This document shows positions 12,020-24,957 of a DNA stretch of 64,000 nucleotides, one piece after another. The stretch's first letter is position 1, and each line of letters opens with the position of its first letter. The notes beneath the pieces were generated by a model. It was not told where the DNA came from and did no database searches. It saw only the letters and a list, made by a program, of their open reading frames with translations. This stretch comes from Phymorhynchus buccinoides (taxonomy: Eukaryota; Mollusca; Gastropoda; Neogastropoda; Raphitomidae), in NCBI GenBank assembly GCA_017654935.2, contig CM065695.1, positions 24,177,962 through 24,241,961 on the forward strand, in the 5' to 3' direction. The translations under genes and the position numbers were made by a program.

Positions 12020-12640
12020 ATGAATGTACACCCAGCTACTGTACAATGGACTCAATTTGCCAACAGAAGATGGGCATCTAGACTGTCCACCTTCTACTGG
12101 TATCACTGGGGAGACGTCTTCATCGGCAATGCTGAATGGGGTCACCCCCTACCGCCCATCCCACAACCCGCCAAGACAGTCAGTTACACCCATCAAACTC
12201 CCAATTCCTTCTTCCCCAAGACCATTCGAGACTGGAACTCCCTGACCCCAGAAATCATCCAGTCCCCCACGCTCAGCTCCTTCATCTCGAGGGTGCTGAA
12301 GCAGTCTGTATAAGCTCATACCGACACCCCCCCCCTCCCCCCTCTCCTCCCCCCCCCCCCCGACTCCTCCCACAGCTTCTCCTTCTCTCTCTTTTTTTTA
12401 TGTCTTATGATTTATTCTTTTCCGTGCGGGGCCAGGTGTTCTCGGACTAGCTGGGGGTGCATGGCCCAACATGCTCTCTTATCTATCTAGGCTCTGGTTG
12501 TTGTTGTTTTGGTGGGTTTTTGTTGTTGTTGTTGGGTGTTTTTTCTCCCCGCGCAGCGATTTTTCTTTGAACCCCAATATATGTCAGTTATTGCCGGTTA
12601 CGGCAGGTGGACATCATTGGTAGAAGAAGAAACTATCCTT
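12020..12640 (+). mobile_element. LINE 3' end fragment (RT C-terminus)
   Basis: The plus-strand reading at 12,045-12,310 includes NRRWASRLSTFYWYHWG and then SFFPKTIRDWNSLTPEI, closely matching the LTxFYKIVHG...SFFPRTIRDWNxLP tail typical of Jockey/RTE-like LINE reverse transcriptases (recalled). A C-rich run at 12,327-12,361 and GT-rich spacer follow, and the copy seems to end in GTAGAAGAAGAA near 12,633. It is 5'-truncated and inactive. Confidence 0.65.
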
Positions 12641-12795
12641 CATTCTGGCAAAACACGTTATTGGAAGTTTTCTTTTCTTGGACCTTTGGAGATAGGAACT
12701 CCTTTCAACCTGAGGCAGTGACATAGCTTCGGAGGGCTTCAAATCCAGGATGTAAACAAAGGGAACATTAGGTTAGCTTAGGTTAGGAGCATTAT

Positions 12796-13005
12796 ACTAT
12801 ATAGTCACAGAGGCATCTCTGTGAAATTCGGTTTGCTCCCACCTGGAGAGCGCGTCGCAGCCAGAGGCGCGCCACCCAATATTTTTTAACCAAAATTTGG
12901 CACTGATTTTTAACTGATTGATTTTTGTGTGACATGATGAGGAAGGAAGGGATGGAGGGGGTAAATTTTGACCAAATGACAACTTTTTCGTTGCCACTGG
13001 GTTTA
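12796..13005 (-). mobile_element. SINE family 2, 3' portion, reverse orientation
   Basis: The reverse complement carries the same CAGTGGCAACGAAAAAGTTG, GGCGCGCCTCTGGCTGCGAC and CTCTGTGACTATATAG segments as the SINE at 11,589-11,946. The tRNA-like head is missing, so it is a 5'-truncated copy. Confidence 0.75.
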
Positions 13006-14418
13006 ACGTGTGTTAACGTACATGCAAGACTTTTTTCAAAGTGCTTTTAGCTTAAAGCTCTTTCATTCCTACCAGCAGCTTGTGTTGCTCTATAGCAGCT
13101 ATTCTGAGAGCTTGGCTTCATAGAGCTGCTGTCTCTCAATTCCTGGATTTCCAGAGTGAGTGAAAGTGTGAAAAGGGGTGCTTGTGTTATTGTGTATCTT
13201 CTTCTTCTTCTTCCTATTACTGGACTGGGCCTCCTGCGTTTCAATCCAACTTGGTACGCGACTGACAGATAGTGTGTGCTCTCAATGCCTAATTATTAAA
13301 ACAAAAACTTGAATAACAAATTAGGATCCATCACTAAAACTTGAGGTTAAAACTATACACACTGGTCCACTGGGAGATCAGCAGATGGAGGCGTGGTGGC
13401 TGATGTAAATGCCACCTAGGCCGGCCCTGAATGCATCAGGACAGATGGTTTCAGTCAGGTAGCTAAGGTATATTGCCGTGGGATATTCACCGGTCTGGCT
13501 TATTAACTTTGGAAAACCTCTTTTGGCTATTAAGTGTGATAATTGACAGAGAAAACAGAAGGGTGGGACTGCGAGTAAAGCCGTTATTCAAGTAAAGTTG
13601 CTCACAGAAACGAGAGTTACAAGAAGACTCAGTGGAAATGAGGGGGGACAAAAAGCTGGTATATTTACAGAAATCAAAGAGTTAAACAAAGTCGGACCCA
13701 AAATGCGTAAATCAGGCTAAAAATTGCGCCACGTCATAAATTTTAGATTGATCAACTGATGTAAAAAGAGTGCATATTTTGTTCTGAGTTTAAGAAGTGG
13801 GCTCACCCCCACTTAGCAATTTAAAGAACTTTTTCCACTACTTGTTAGAATTTTAAAGAAGTGACAGAAAATAAGACAGACAATAATTGATCACTGCACT
13901 TTCCGTGCTTAACAAGCACCGAGTGCTGGAAGTTTGATGCCCCGATGACTTAGGAGCTGATATTTTGCTTCTTTGATTGCGACACTGTAAAGTTTGCGTT
14001 TCGCCATACACAGCAAAACAATGTCTTTGCTATCCGATCATATTCCAACCACTGGAACTCCTTCAGTCATTTAGGTTTTTTACAGAACTTCTTGGTGCTT
14101 GTCGATTTTTCTGCTGTTGGTTGTGACTCCCCTTGGGTTTGACAGTCATTATGATCATTATGATCTTCTTCACGTTTTCTTTTCAAACTGCCTGATTGCA
14201 CTCAGCCACGCTTTCATCGCCATCTTGTCAGAAGGCTACTGCAATCTATAAACAATTTTTTGTCTAATGACTACCAGAACTTTTCTTGTATTTTTTTCCT
14301 TTCCAGAGTTATGAGCATTTAAATTTAGTAGGGCGAGTGTCGGCCATTTTGAGAAAACACAGTGTAAAGTCTAGTCTCCCGTGCTGAAGAAAATGCATTG
14401 ACCTACTCTTATCTTCTT
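13006..14418. other. No gene recognised
   Basis: Non-repetitive-looking, moderately AT-rich sequence. A CTT run at about 13,198-13,213 and TGCCTTT/GAAGAAG-like scraps suggest old retroposon ends. No frame longer than about 65 codons is convincing. Confidence 0.4.
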
Positions 14419-14812
14419 ATCTAAACACTTATAAGATCATTTAGAGACCATATTAAATATTATCCTTAAATTTACATATGAAAAATAAGATGTCAGAGAA
14501 CACAAAAATACACAAAAGCCTGTTGTGAGAAACTAGCCCAGCGACTACTTAATGTTCCTTTCGTGGTGCTGGGTCTTACTATCTAGTATAAGAGTCTGAG
14601 CTATTTCCAAAGCAAAGATCAGTGGCATTGCAAAATTAAAATCTATGAATAAGGTTTCATATCCACAATGACAATCAATACCCCAACCCAACCCCGCAAC
14701 AACTAAAAAACAGACATTTTTGTTTTGCTTCATGCACCCATACTTTTTCCACCCCCACCCCACACACACCGACCCTATATAGATACCTTGTTTCCCTTTT
14801 CTCCCTCAACCA

Positions 14813-16755
14813 ACAACAACAACATACAGTATTTATACGGCGCTGAATCTTCATATAAATCAAATCAAAGCGCACACACACGTTAGCATTCATAACGCAT
14901 TCAAACAAAAATGCAATACAAAGCGAACACACACGTATGACATAAATGGTATACAGCAGAAAAAGACCTAAAGGCAGAGAGAGAGAAGAGAGTGGAGCCT
15001 CAATGACGGGGGGAACAGGTGGGTTTTGAGGTTAAATTTGAAAGCAGAGAGGGTCGGTCGCTGACGGAGGGAAAGAGGAAGTTTGTTCCAAGATGTCGGT
15101 CCTGAGACAGCAAAAGAGCGCCGACCAACAGTTGAAAGCCTATACGTAGGGATCTGGAGAGAAAGAGGGTCAGAAACTGAACGTAATGTGCGAGCTGGTG
15201 TATAAATGGAAATATTGTCGCAGAGGTAAGATGGAGCAGCTTTATGGATAGATTTATAGCAAAGGGTGTTTAATTTATACTCAATTCTGTCTGCGACAGG
15301 AAGCCAGTGCAAAGAATGGAGAAGAGGGCTAACATGATCGAACTTTTTCTTCCTAAGGACAAGACGAGCAGCTGTGTTTTGAATACGCTGGAAACAAGAT
15401 AGAGAAGAGACTGATAGGCCAGAAAGGAGAGCATTACAGTAGTCAAGACGAGATAGGATGAGGGAAGTGACAAGTTTTGCTGTGGCTTCATCCGAGAGAT
15501 ATTTACGAATATAGACAATGCGATGAATTTGATAGTAGCAGGACTGACAGGTCTGAGTCAGGAAACTCTGCATGGAAAGAGTATTGTCCAAAGTGACACC
15601 TAAGTTTTTGACAGAGTCTGAGAGGGGAATGATATTGTTACCCAGTTGGATTGACTCTATGGAAACAGAGGTTTTTTGTTCCTACAAGTACAAGCATTGC
15701 TTCGTTTTTTTCACCATTTAATTGAAGTTTATTTTGAACCATCCAATTTTGAATATCAATATAGCAGACTTTGTTACTTTCTGAAAGAATAGAATCAAGA
15801 TCTTCAGGGGTTGTACTATTTTGGAGTTGTGAGTCATCTGCATAGAAGTGATGTTTCATGTTGTGCTGGTCGATGACATTGGCAAGAGGTGACGTATACA
15901 AAGTAAACAAGACAGGACCAAGCACAGACCCCTGGGGAACTCCACAAGAAAGCCTAACCTGTTCAGACTGACGACCATTGACCAGAACTGATTGAAAACG
16001 ATCAGAGAGGTAGGAGGAAAACCAAGAAAGAGCGGGGCCCTTTAATTCCAAAAGTATGTTCAAGACGAGACAGAAGAATGGAGTGGTCTATGGTGTCAAA
16101 GGCAGCAGAGAGATCAAGAAGCGTCAAAAGAGAGATCTGACCAGCATCAGAAGCAAGAAGGAGGTCATTGACGATTTGAACAAGGGCTGTTTCAGTACTG
16201 TGGTTGGCTCTATAGGCAGACTGATAAGGATGGTGAAGATTGTTGGAGGATAGATGATCATTAAGTTGTTTCAGAACAGTCTTCTCTAGGAGTTTGGAGA
16301 GAAACGGGAGGTTAAATACAGGTCTGTAGTTTTTCAGATTATTGGGATCCAGATTGTTCTTCTTGAGAAGGGGCCTTACAAGAGCGGTTTTGAAAGCAGA
16401 AGGGAACACACCTGAAACTAAAGAAGAACTGATGATGGTGGTGATTGATGGCAGAATGTGTTGATAGATTTGTGAGAAAGGAGAGGCTGGGATGGGGTCA
16501 AAATCACAGGATTTAAAATGCATTTCTTTCAGAGTAGAAAGAACTTCGGTCTCAGACACCGGCTTGAAAGAGAGAAGGGGGACACCAGTGAACGATGGGT
16601 CTGGAATAGTTGGTTGAAAAGGCATGGAGTCGATTTTTGATCGTAGATCGATAATCTTGGTGGAGAAGAAGGAGGAAAAGGTTTCTGGCAGTTTGTCAGG
16701 ACTGATATTTGATGGCAGAGGACTTGATTTCTTAGTGCCTATAGGACTAGGAGAT
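14813..16755 (-). pseudogene. L2/CR1-like LINE reverse transcriptase, two frameshifts
   Basis: This is the left-arm copy of the LINE at 61,664-63,611. The reading frame is split into 16,625-16,002, 16,063-15,638 and 15,591-14,968. The first break is one extra base in the run of A/T just before the RT segment GPALSWFSSYL. The second is an extra base before a TAA just after CFHRVNPTG. RT motifs are still recognisable (LLDLSAAFDTIDH, GVPQGSVLGPVLF, YADDSQL). Both breaks are single-base length changes, so sequencing error is possible as well as true decay. Confidence 0.85.
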
Positions 16756-17262
16756 CAGACAAGGTGGAAAGCATGACCTTTGTTGTGCTAGCAACCACAT
16801 AAACGCTGATCATATGATCTGAGCAGCTCTGTTCTTAGCTACAGTTTCTGCCTGGAAGTCCCCCACATGTATAACACCAACAGAATCATCAAAATGATGA
16901 TGGTGGTTGTGACTGTCATAAAATCTCAATGCTTCTAAAACTTCAAAGCATAAATCACAATAACCCTCACCTAGTTTAACAGGCTGAAAATCTCTTTATT
17001 TTCCAACGAAGAATAATACCTGTTGTCCACGATGTTGATCGATGGTGGGTGCTGAAGGATCTAGAAGTCTCCCTTGCACAAGCATGTGTCGCGTTAACAG
17101 GAAAAGGAAGCTAACAGAACAGGAAATGTAAAATTGTGGAACATTGCGTAGGCAATTTAAAAAGACGAATTTATAATAATTTCCTGAGCTTCTCTTTTGA
17201 AGTAAACACACATTAAAATTGAAATCAATACCAAAATCAAATAATCTTAATTGTTCCTGTCT

Positions 17263-17383
17263 CCCCCCCCCCCCCCTCCCCCTTCCTTTTACAAAATATT
17301 TTGCTTACATGTACTAAAAAAATATGTTAGGGGACGTAAATCAACAAGACGGTTGCACAGTAAGAGTGACTTACGTCCCTTGC

Positions 17384-17419
<36 letters not shown>

Positions 17420-17446
17420 GTGTGTTTAGTATATCAGTGTCCGTTA

Positions 17447-17484
<38 letters not shown>

Positions 17485-17490
17485 CTTACA
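17263..17490. repeat. poly-C, CT and GT microsatellites (left arm)
   Basis: Poly-C at 17,263-17,275, a CT array at 17,389-17,415 and GT arrays to 17,484. The CT array is clearly longer than its counterpart at 61,020-61,032, showing length difference between arms. Confidence 0.9.
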
Positions 17491-18329
17491 CTGGCTTAAA
17501 GATTCCAGATTGGTCTTGCTTGATACTGCGAAATAAAGGCCTTATGCTTTACTCATCCACCCCCCTCCTTCCCTAAGACTATATTCACTTCTAAATTAGT
17601 TCTAACTTCCACTTCTGTACATTATTACTTCAATCTTCTATATATGCTTTCCTTGCTCGTCGACCTTTTCTTGCTCTGCCCCTAAAGTGCGGCAGAATCT
17701 TCAATGGGATGAAACTGGTTGCCTAAGGCGAAGAAGAAGAATATATAAAGTTGCACCAATATTTCCGAAATTTTCCGTCAATCAAATTCGTATCTGCCAG
17801 AATAGCAGTTGCCTCCTCTGCTATCGGTAAGTCGTGGTCGGACACAACTTACTAAGAGATAGTCGTGTTTTCTATCAATGTGTGTGTGTGCGCGTGTGTG
17901 CGTGTGTGTGTGTCCCATCACTTTCTACTGAAAACAAGCAAGATGAGGGGGGTAAAGAAAGGAGAGAAAAAAGACAGGAAAAAAAGAAAAAAGAGAAGAA
18001 ATTAATATTTCATGAAATTTAGGGTGAATCTAGATTTTTCTTTAGAATCAGGATTAAGTCTTTTTGGTGGGCGTGTGCCGGGCATGCGCATGCAAGTATA
18101 GCGTGTCCATGCATAGTGTTTGTGTGTGCGTGCGCATGTACAGTGTGTATATGCATAGTATGTGTGTATGCATGTGTATATGTCCGAATGAGTGCATGCC
18201 AGTACGTGGGTGTGCTTATCTGTCTATGCATAGTGACCTGTACAGAATGACTGGATGAACACAACATGTAATTGTGCGTGTGTGCATGGACTTGTGTGGG
18301 GGGAGATGAAAATATCATTTATTGTACAT

Positions 18330-18830
18330 GTATCATTCTTCTTCGATTGCTCAGTTTCCTGTCAATTATGAGCGCAGATGCGTCCTGCTGCCGTTATGCG
18401 CCTAACTAAGAAATAGGCACAGCAGGTCCGACTTTGGCTGAGGAAATCTTTTTGAAAGCGTTTCTTAAAAAAAGGCAGAAACATGTAGTAGATGACAGCA
18501 AGCAAAAGGAAAAGGCAGAGTCAAAGAGAGTGACAGATTAGAGGAAGCTACAAGCACAGAACATCCAGGGGGAGAAAATGGAGTTTTACGTCCTCTTGGT
18601 CTGAATCAGACACATATGGGACATTTGTAAATACAAATATGGTGGGAACAATACTGGAGGCAATGCCCGGAGGCAGTACGAAACCAGTAAAGTCCCGATT
18701 TTTTTTTAATTAATACAGATAGCTGTAGCGGTGACCAAGCCTCGGTCAAACCTCATCGGCTATGGCACCGCCACAGAATATCCAGGTGGGGGAACTATTT
18801 ATACAAAATACCCCCCCCCCGGTATTCCCA
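18330..18830 (-). mobile_element. GAA-tailed retroposon (left arm copy)
   Basis: In reverse complement this copy runs through CATAGCCGATGAGGTTTGAC, GAGGACGTAAAACTCC, TTTGACTCTGCCTTTTCC and TTAGTTAGGCGCATAACGGC, then TTGACAGGAAACTG and a GAAGAAGAA tail. The same ordered blocks recur elsewhere in the window (28,980, 37,101, 48,245, 58,560), so they form one repeat family. Confidence 0.65.
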
Positions 18831-19146
18831 CAGTGGGGTGGGGGTGGAGGAGGGGGAGGGAACATGCATCATTCAAGAATATATGTATACTTACAAAGCA
18901 AATTATAAATTCTGCACAAAAACAATCAATAAACAAGATTGTTGGTATTAGGTGATTTTATTTAAACAACCAAAAGATTCATTTCAATCACTATGCAGAG
19001 CATTTTCATAGGCCTAAATTAACACTTGATCTAACTCTCCTACATCGCTTGCTAAGCAAATCAAAATGATCAAAATGGCTTTCTCTTTTCTCATTGCAAA
19101 CATGATTAAACATTTTTTTTAAATGTCAGCAAAACTTTCTTGCACT

Positions 19147-19608
19147 TTAACCTTTACCAGACTTCCTGGGTCGCCCACCACCCATTGACACACAAAAAAT
19201 GTTATATCTCTAAAACTATTTATGCAATCTTCATGAAATTTCATGACTTTGTCAAAAACGTAAATGGCTTTAAGTGTGTTAAATTTCATTAATTTGCATA
19301 AAATACAAATGACGTAATATGACGCGTCACTTTAACTACATTGACACGATGGCGCGGGTCGTGGAGGACCCATACTTTAAAGAGCAGAAATATGTCACTG
19401 CAGTGCATTGAGCATGGGTCGTGGGAGACCCGCGCCATCTGGAGAAGTATAAACACATGGTGACTTTTTGACGAGTATGGGTCCTGGAGAACCCGCATCA
19501 TCTGGAGAGGGATAAATACTGTTAAAATGCATGTAAAAATCTGTGGGTACGAGGAGACCCGCATCATCTGGAGAAGTATAATCACAAGCAACATCCGGTA
19601 AAGGTTAA
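19147..19608. mobile_element. TTAA-flanked MITE with internal GGGTC hairpins
   Basis: The ends are TTAACCTTTACCAGACTT and, in reverse complement, TTAACCTTTACCGGATGT. TTAA at both ends is the piggyBac-type target duplication. Inside, a motif of the form GGGTC-n5-GACCCGC followed by ATCTGGAGAAGTATAA repeats about four times between 19,350 and 19,590. The mirror copy is at 57,778-58,237. Confidence 0.7.
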
Positions 19609-20704
19609 ACACATGAATTTTAGCATTTCACATGGTTTTTTAATTTCGCCCCCCCCAAAAAAAACCAACAACCAACAACCCAACCCTATAACTTTCAATT
19701 TCATTGTACTTACTAACAACACAAAGCCTTCAAACAAATCTATCAACATATCTCGGCAGTTGGAGTCAATTGACAGTGGTTTATTGCAACAGTGTTAACA
19801 GCTCATACGGAAATGAAAATAAACAATTAATACATTATGGCAAACACTTCACACTAAACTGAATATAGAATATGGCAACTTATCTGAGGTGCAATTTTAT
19901 TTTACAATGTTAGAGGCATTTTTCAGTGTGCAACAAAACTAACTTTAAAAAAAAGATACAAATAAAAAAGGCAACATAAGTGGCTGAAAGAAACACAAAA
20001 ATCACACCAAGCAAAAATGTTGAGCAAAAGTAAAATCGCAGGTGATATCAATCATGATCAACCCAACTTTTCCAACAAAACAGGCCTGGATTGTCATTTA
20101 TTACAGTGGCATTACCCTTCAGCCTGCCTTGAGAATGTAGTGCGATAATCTTGGCACAAGTCATTATCACAGCTGGTCATACATAGGATTTCAAAAAATA
20201 TGAAATGACTAGAAAATGGCAGAGCACACACAGAACATGAATAAGAAAAACAAACCAATATTTTAAAAAAAAAGCAACAATCTTCTTCAAATGGTGAAAC
20301 AAAGCCATCATCCTGAGACTTGGGTACCTTCATTAGGGTTTTCTTCTTTTCCCATCAATTTATACGACAAAATCATACTTTTCAAAACAACCAGTCTTCA
20401 CAAAACAAAATCGTTTCTCAGCAGTATCATCTGATATCACTCCATACAAATGGAAAACTGTCAACAAGACAAACTGTCCATTAAGAGTGGTAATAAGCTG
20501 TAATACTACAACTGACTTACAGTCCAGGCAAGAAGCAGGGATTACAGTCCAGGTAAGAAGTGGGGATACAACACTTTCGTGATCAGAAAGAATGTGAAAG
20601 CAATGCAAAAAACACACACACAAAATCCAAGAACAAACAACAACGACAAAACTGGGGAAAATGCATAATTGGTGGGGACTGAAGCCTGCTATGATTACCA
20701 TCAC

Positions 20705-20890
20705 AGTTCGATAAATGGATATGAATCAATAATCAATAAATGGATATGAATCAACAATCAATAAATGGATATGATTCAACAATGATTACATGGATCAAAA
20801 TTCATTAAATGGATATGAATCAATAAATGGATATGATTCAACAATGATCACATGGATCAAAATTCATTAAATGGATATTATGAATCAACA
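20705..20890. repeat. ~24-bp minisatellite (ATGGATATGAATCAA)
   Basis: Repeated AATAAATGGATATGAATCAA units with variants. The mirror array is at 56,500-56,690, with slightly different composition. Confidence 0.85.
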
Positions 20891-21381
20891 TAGTTCTACA
20901 ATAGACGATTTTCAGAAAAAACCCGAAGGGAGAGAATTTCATGAAAATTAGAGTTGTTTACCTTAATTGACCAAGGCGGAAGAAACCATAGCAACCATGG
21001 TGTCGAAGCTTGAAACAGCCGGATGTGAGTCAGCAACTTGCAAACATTTTTTAGAAAAATTAGGGGTGGCCAGTGGCCACAAACTGATAGAACTTGCAAA
21101 TTGTGACGTAAAAATATAAATCACATCAATTTTAGAATGACGCACTGTATTATACATGCTGTGTGTCTTCTCAAACACACGAGGCGAGGGCTAATTAAGC
21201 CAGCATAGCTTCCTGTCTGACCGCCTCTGCCAAGCAAGATCACTCCCACACACCATGAAATTACTCCCCTTAATTATTTCCGAACAATTCCTATTATGTC
21301 AGCAAATCAAGTGTCAGACAAAACAGAAAAATATTAAACAATTCTAAGGGAAAACAAAGAGCTTGCCAACAAAACCATGAT

Positions 21382-21645
21382 TTATTTATTTTTACACTGT
21401 TTATAGTCAAAGACTGTACAGGGGAAGATAAACATCCGGTCTCTTTTCCCTATATGAGTAGTGAGGACAGAAACACTGGTTATGTCCCTTTGAAACGTGA
21501 CACACTTTACACATTGATAGGCCAGTTGAATTCTCCGTTCAAGTTCCAGTCCAAGTTTTTGGATAGCCTCCACTGTGAATAGTGTACACGTCCCCACTAA
21601 TGATAACTCTATCAGCCCGGTTCGCCGAGCTGTTAAGTAATCCAT
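21382..21645 (-). CDS. Small uncharacterised ORF, 87 aa (left arm)
   Basis: The frame begins at AAGATGG, a good start context, and ends in a stop followed at once by AATAAATAAAT, which supplies a polyadenylation-like AATAAA. The product contains a cysteine pair YQCVKC and has no domain I recognise. The copy at 55,742-56,005 encodes the same protein, but the arms are too similar for that to indicate selection. It could be chance. Confidence 0.25.
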   Translation of the reverse strand: MDYLTARRTGLIELSLVGTCTLFTVEAIQKLGLELERRIQLAYQCVKCVTFQRDITSVSVLTTHIGKRDRMFIFPCTVFDYKQCKNK

Positions 21646-21769
21646 CTTACCCTTTTAGAATATCTTTGTTATAGTCCTGTCAACAGCAATGAAAATTAAC
21701 CATGATGCAAGTATCTGCAGAATTTTATAAGAATTCCATCAGGTTTTTTTATTCTGTCTAACCAATAGT

Positions 21770-22430
21770 ATAGTATTTTCAAAAAAATAACCAATTTTAA
21801 CCATTCTCAAAAAGAACCATTTTCAACCAAGACAACCATTTTCAAGCATTCTCAAAAAGACGTTTTTTTAACAATTCTCAATAACAACCATTTTCAACCA
21901 TTCTAAAAATTACAACCTATTTTAACCGTTCTCAAAAAACCCACTTTCAGTCATTCTCATGAAGACAACCTTTTTTAAATATTCTCAAATAAGACAACCT
22001 TTTTTAAATATTCTCAAATAAGACAACCAATTTTAACCATTCGCAAAAAGACAACCAATTTTAACCATTCTCAAAAAGACAACCAATTCTAACCATTCTC
22101 AAAAAGACAACCAATTTTAACCATTCTCAAAAACAAAAAGCAATTTTAACCACAATATTCTAATAAGACAAATATTCTCAGGCATTATGAAAAAGACAAC
22201 CAATTTTAACCAAAATGTTCTCAAAAAGACCATTTTCAAAGTCTCAAAAAGACCACCATTTTCAACCAGTCTCAAAAAGACCACCATTTTCAACCAGTCT
22301 CAAAAAGACCACCATTTTCAACCAGTCTCAAAAAGACCACCATTTTCAACCAGTCTCAAAAAGACCACCATTTTCAACCAGTCTCAAAAAGTCAACAGTT
22401 TTTAACAATTCTCAAAAACACTTTTTTTTC
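21770..22430 (-). repeat. ~28-bp tandem array (TTTTTGAGAATGGTT unit), left arm
   Basis: About twenty degenerate units, in reverse complement, of TTTTTGAGAATGGTTAAAAT plus TGGTTGTC. A distal subset (22,240-22,400) is more homogeneous, reading TTTTTGAGACTGGTTG. The same unit occurs at 39,330-39,540, 39,833-39,970 and 40,195-40,520 near gene copy 2, and at 54,880-55,620. Confidence 0.9.
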
Positions 22431-23456
22431 TCAGGATAAACAATCATAATTAAAACAAGCTCCCTCGAAGACGGAGTGTGGCTGCCTATGTGGCGGGGTA
22501 ATCAAGAACGGTCATACGCATAATGTTCTCATCCCTAACTGATGCATTTGTTTCATGGTGTTCAAGTGTCTGTTGGGATGATCCCCGGAGTCTTTTAGCC
22601 ATGGTATGTCAACCACAAAACTAAAACCACGAAAACTAAAGCCTTGAAACTGACAGTCACTGAGTCAGGGACATGCAAGGTCGTGGGTAAATCTGACCCC
22701 AGAAAGGCATTAATATAAATGATCAAATCACATCCACAGTATCTGAAACTTGCTATTTCACAACAAAACAGGCAAATAAATGAAGCAGCTTCCAATTCTG
22801 AACATTGGTCTTCTTCTTCTGAGTTCCCAGGCCATATGGGTAAGGTATGAGTAAGGTATGTATGCGTCCGGTTTTCAGTTTTCACTGGTCTCTCCGCTGC
22901 GTACAGCCAACACATTCCGATTTCGGATGAGCTCAAAGGACAGAGTTATCTGGAAGATTTTTTTTTCAAAAAGGCAGGAGAATGGGCCAATAAGTCAGAA
23001 AGATAGTAGATGATAGAAAGTGAAAGGGAAAAGGCAGAGTCAAAGAGAGTGGCAGATTAGGGGAAGTTACAAGCACAGAACTTCCAGAAGCTGGGGGAAC
23101 TATTTTTACGAAAGCCCCCCGGTATCCCCACGGGGAGACTCTGAACATTCACTGTCCTCACTATCTGAAATGAAAATGGACGGGATAGCTTCAACCAACA
23201 TGGATGATTACAAAACCATACTGTGTTAATATCTGCAGAATTAAAACTTGTTAAATCGGCTGGTTAAAACGAAAAGCCTCTGAAATGTTGTTAGTGGAAT
23301 TTGTTTTGGGTCAAAGTTCGTGTCAGGAAAACCAAGTGTTCAAATCTAAACTAAAACCCTGTGATGGTGATTAACAGTTGGTTATTGTCATTTCTGGTGT
23401 CTTACTCACAATTTTTTCAAAATCGAATTGAAACTGTCCAGAATCGAAAACGAATG

Positions 23457-23889
23457 TATTCATTACATTCTGACCCAGATTTAGCTGTTGATAGAGTACT
23501 GAATGCATGCACAATGACCAAACTTTGTATTCATTACATTCTGACCCAGATTTAGCTGTTGATAGAGTACTGAATACATGCACAATGACCAAACTTTGTA
23601 TTCATTACATTCTGACCCAGATTTAGCTGTTGATAGAGTACTGAATGCATGCACAATGACCAAACTTTGTATTCATTACATTCTGACCCAGATTTAGCTG
23701 TTGATAGAGTACTGAATGCATGCACAATGACCAAACTTTGTATTCATTACATTCTGACCCAGATTTAGCTGTTGATAGAGTACTGAATGCATGCACAATG
23801 ACCAAACTTTGCATTCTGATTCATTACATTCTGACCCAGATTTAGCTGTTGATAGAGTACTGAATGCATGCACAATGACCAAACTTTGT
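23457..23889. repeat. 71-bp tandem repeat, six copies (left arm)
   Basis: The unit starts ATTCATTACATTCTGACCCA and ends ATGACCAAACTTTGT. Six units are present here and four at 53,555-53,850. The units are near-identical, so the array is young. Short ORFs within it are repetitive artefacts. Confidence 0.92.
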
Positions 23890-24236
23890 TTGATGTTAAG
23901 AACTGTCATGGCATTTTGGTGCTATTATCATCTGTTTCATCAAAATCAAGGATGGACTGCACACCGGTTTCTCTTTTGGAAACATTAAGCATGCAGCATA
24001 GCATTAGCCGATGGGTCTCTTTCAAGGGGAAAAGTTGCAGCTTATGGTCTTTGAATTATGAAAATGTTTAACAGGCAAGGGCTGTTATTCAAAATATTAC
24101 TTCAACCCAATCCATAAAGATATTAAACAGAGCTTCAGATTGTTTTCAGACTTCATGGGTCATATTATGTCCCCTGCCTATTAAAAATCATGGGTATGTT
24201 TTAAAGTGTTGGGCTACTAAATGTGTTACTGAAACT

Positions 24237-24444
24237 TTAACCCTTTCACCGCCAATGTCGCATTTATGCGCCACAATAGTCTAACACCCATGTCGAAGAC
24301 CCTATTTTCTTAATTTTGGGAGGTAAGGATAGGCCTAATGCAACAAAGGAAATCCCAATATTGCAGATACATTTTTGTCTGTACCCAGTTAAGTTTAATG
24401 GCATTTTCTTGCTAAAACTAATTGGCTGGCGGCGAAAGGGTTAA
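24237..24444. mobile_element. TTAA MITE, CCCTTTCACCGCCA family (left arm)
   Basis: Ends TTAACCCTTTCACCGCCAAT and, in reverse complement, TTAACCCTTTCGCCGCCAGC. The CCCTTT terminus and TTAA duplication match piggyBac-type non-autonomous elements. Mirror copy at 52,978-53,208. Confidence 0.85.
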
Positions 24445-24957
24445 ACCTAAATTTGAATGCATTATGCATGTGTGTATGAACAGAACAGAACTTTTATTGC
24501 AATAAAGTCACAAAAGTGGGCATACATATATTGTGGAGAGAGAGAGAGAGAGAAGGGGGGAGGGAGTAAACTTAGCCTATAAGTATTATATTTGTAGATC
24601 TTAAAACAAAACAAAAAACAATGCAAGTTTTTGTGCTTATAAAACTTTTGGCATGACTGAATGGTGTATAATGTTATGATGTATTTGTGACCTGATGAAA
24701 AATGAAAAAAAAACCATTTGATTGAAATGACGCTCGCTCCCTCTCTCTCTCTCTCTCTCCTCAATTTGCCTTTATTTATAATACATTTACTCATTTTCGC
24801 TTTTGCATGAATTCCCGATACTGCAGTTACGATAATCCCCCCTTGACATAGGGACTGTACTTGTCAATGTGAATAAATATGATTCTGAAAGCGTCTCTCT
24901 CTCTCTCTCTCTCTCTCTTTTTCTTCTCTCTCTCTCTCTCTCTCTGTCCACTTGTGC

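Noticed and set aside
22187..22439. Lys/Phe/Ser-rich repetitive peptides from the 28-bp array
   Set aside because: They arise only from the tandem DNA repeat, shift frame between units, and have no start or splice context.
23457..23889. Regular 71-bp and 28-bp repeat arrays as CRISPR
   Set aside because: Units are contiguous with no unique spacers, and the context is an animal genome with no cas genes. They are minisatellites.
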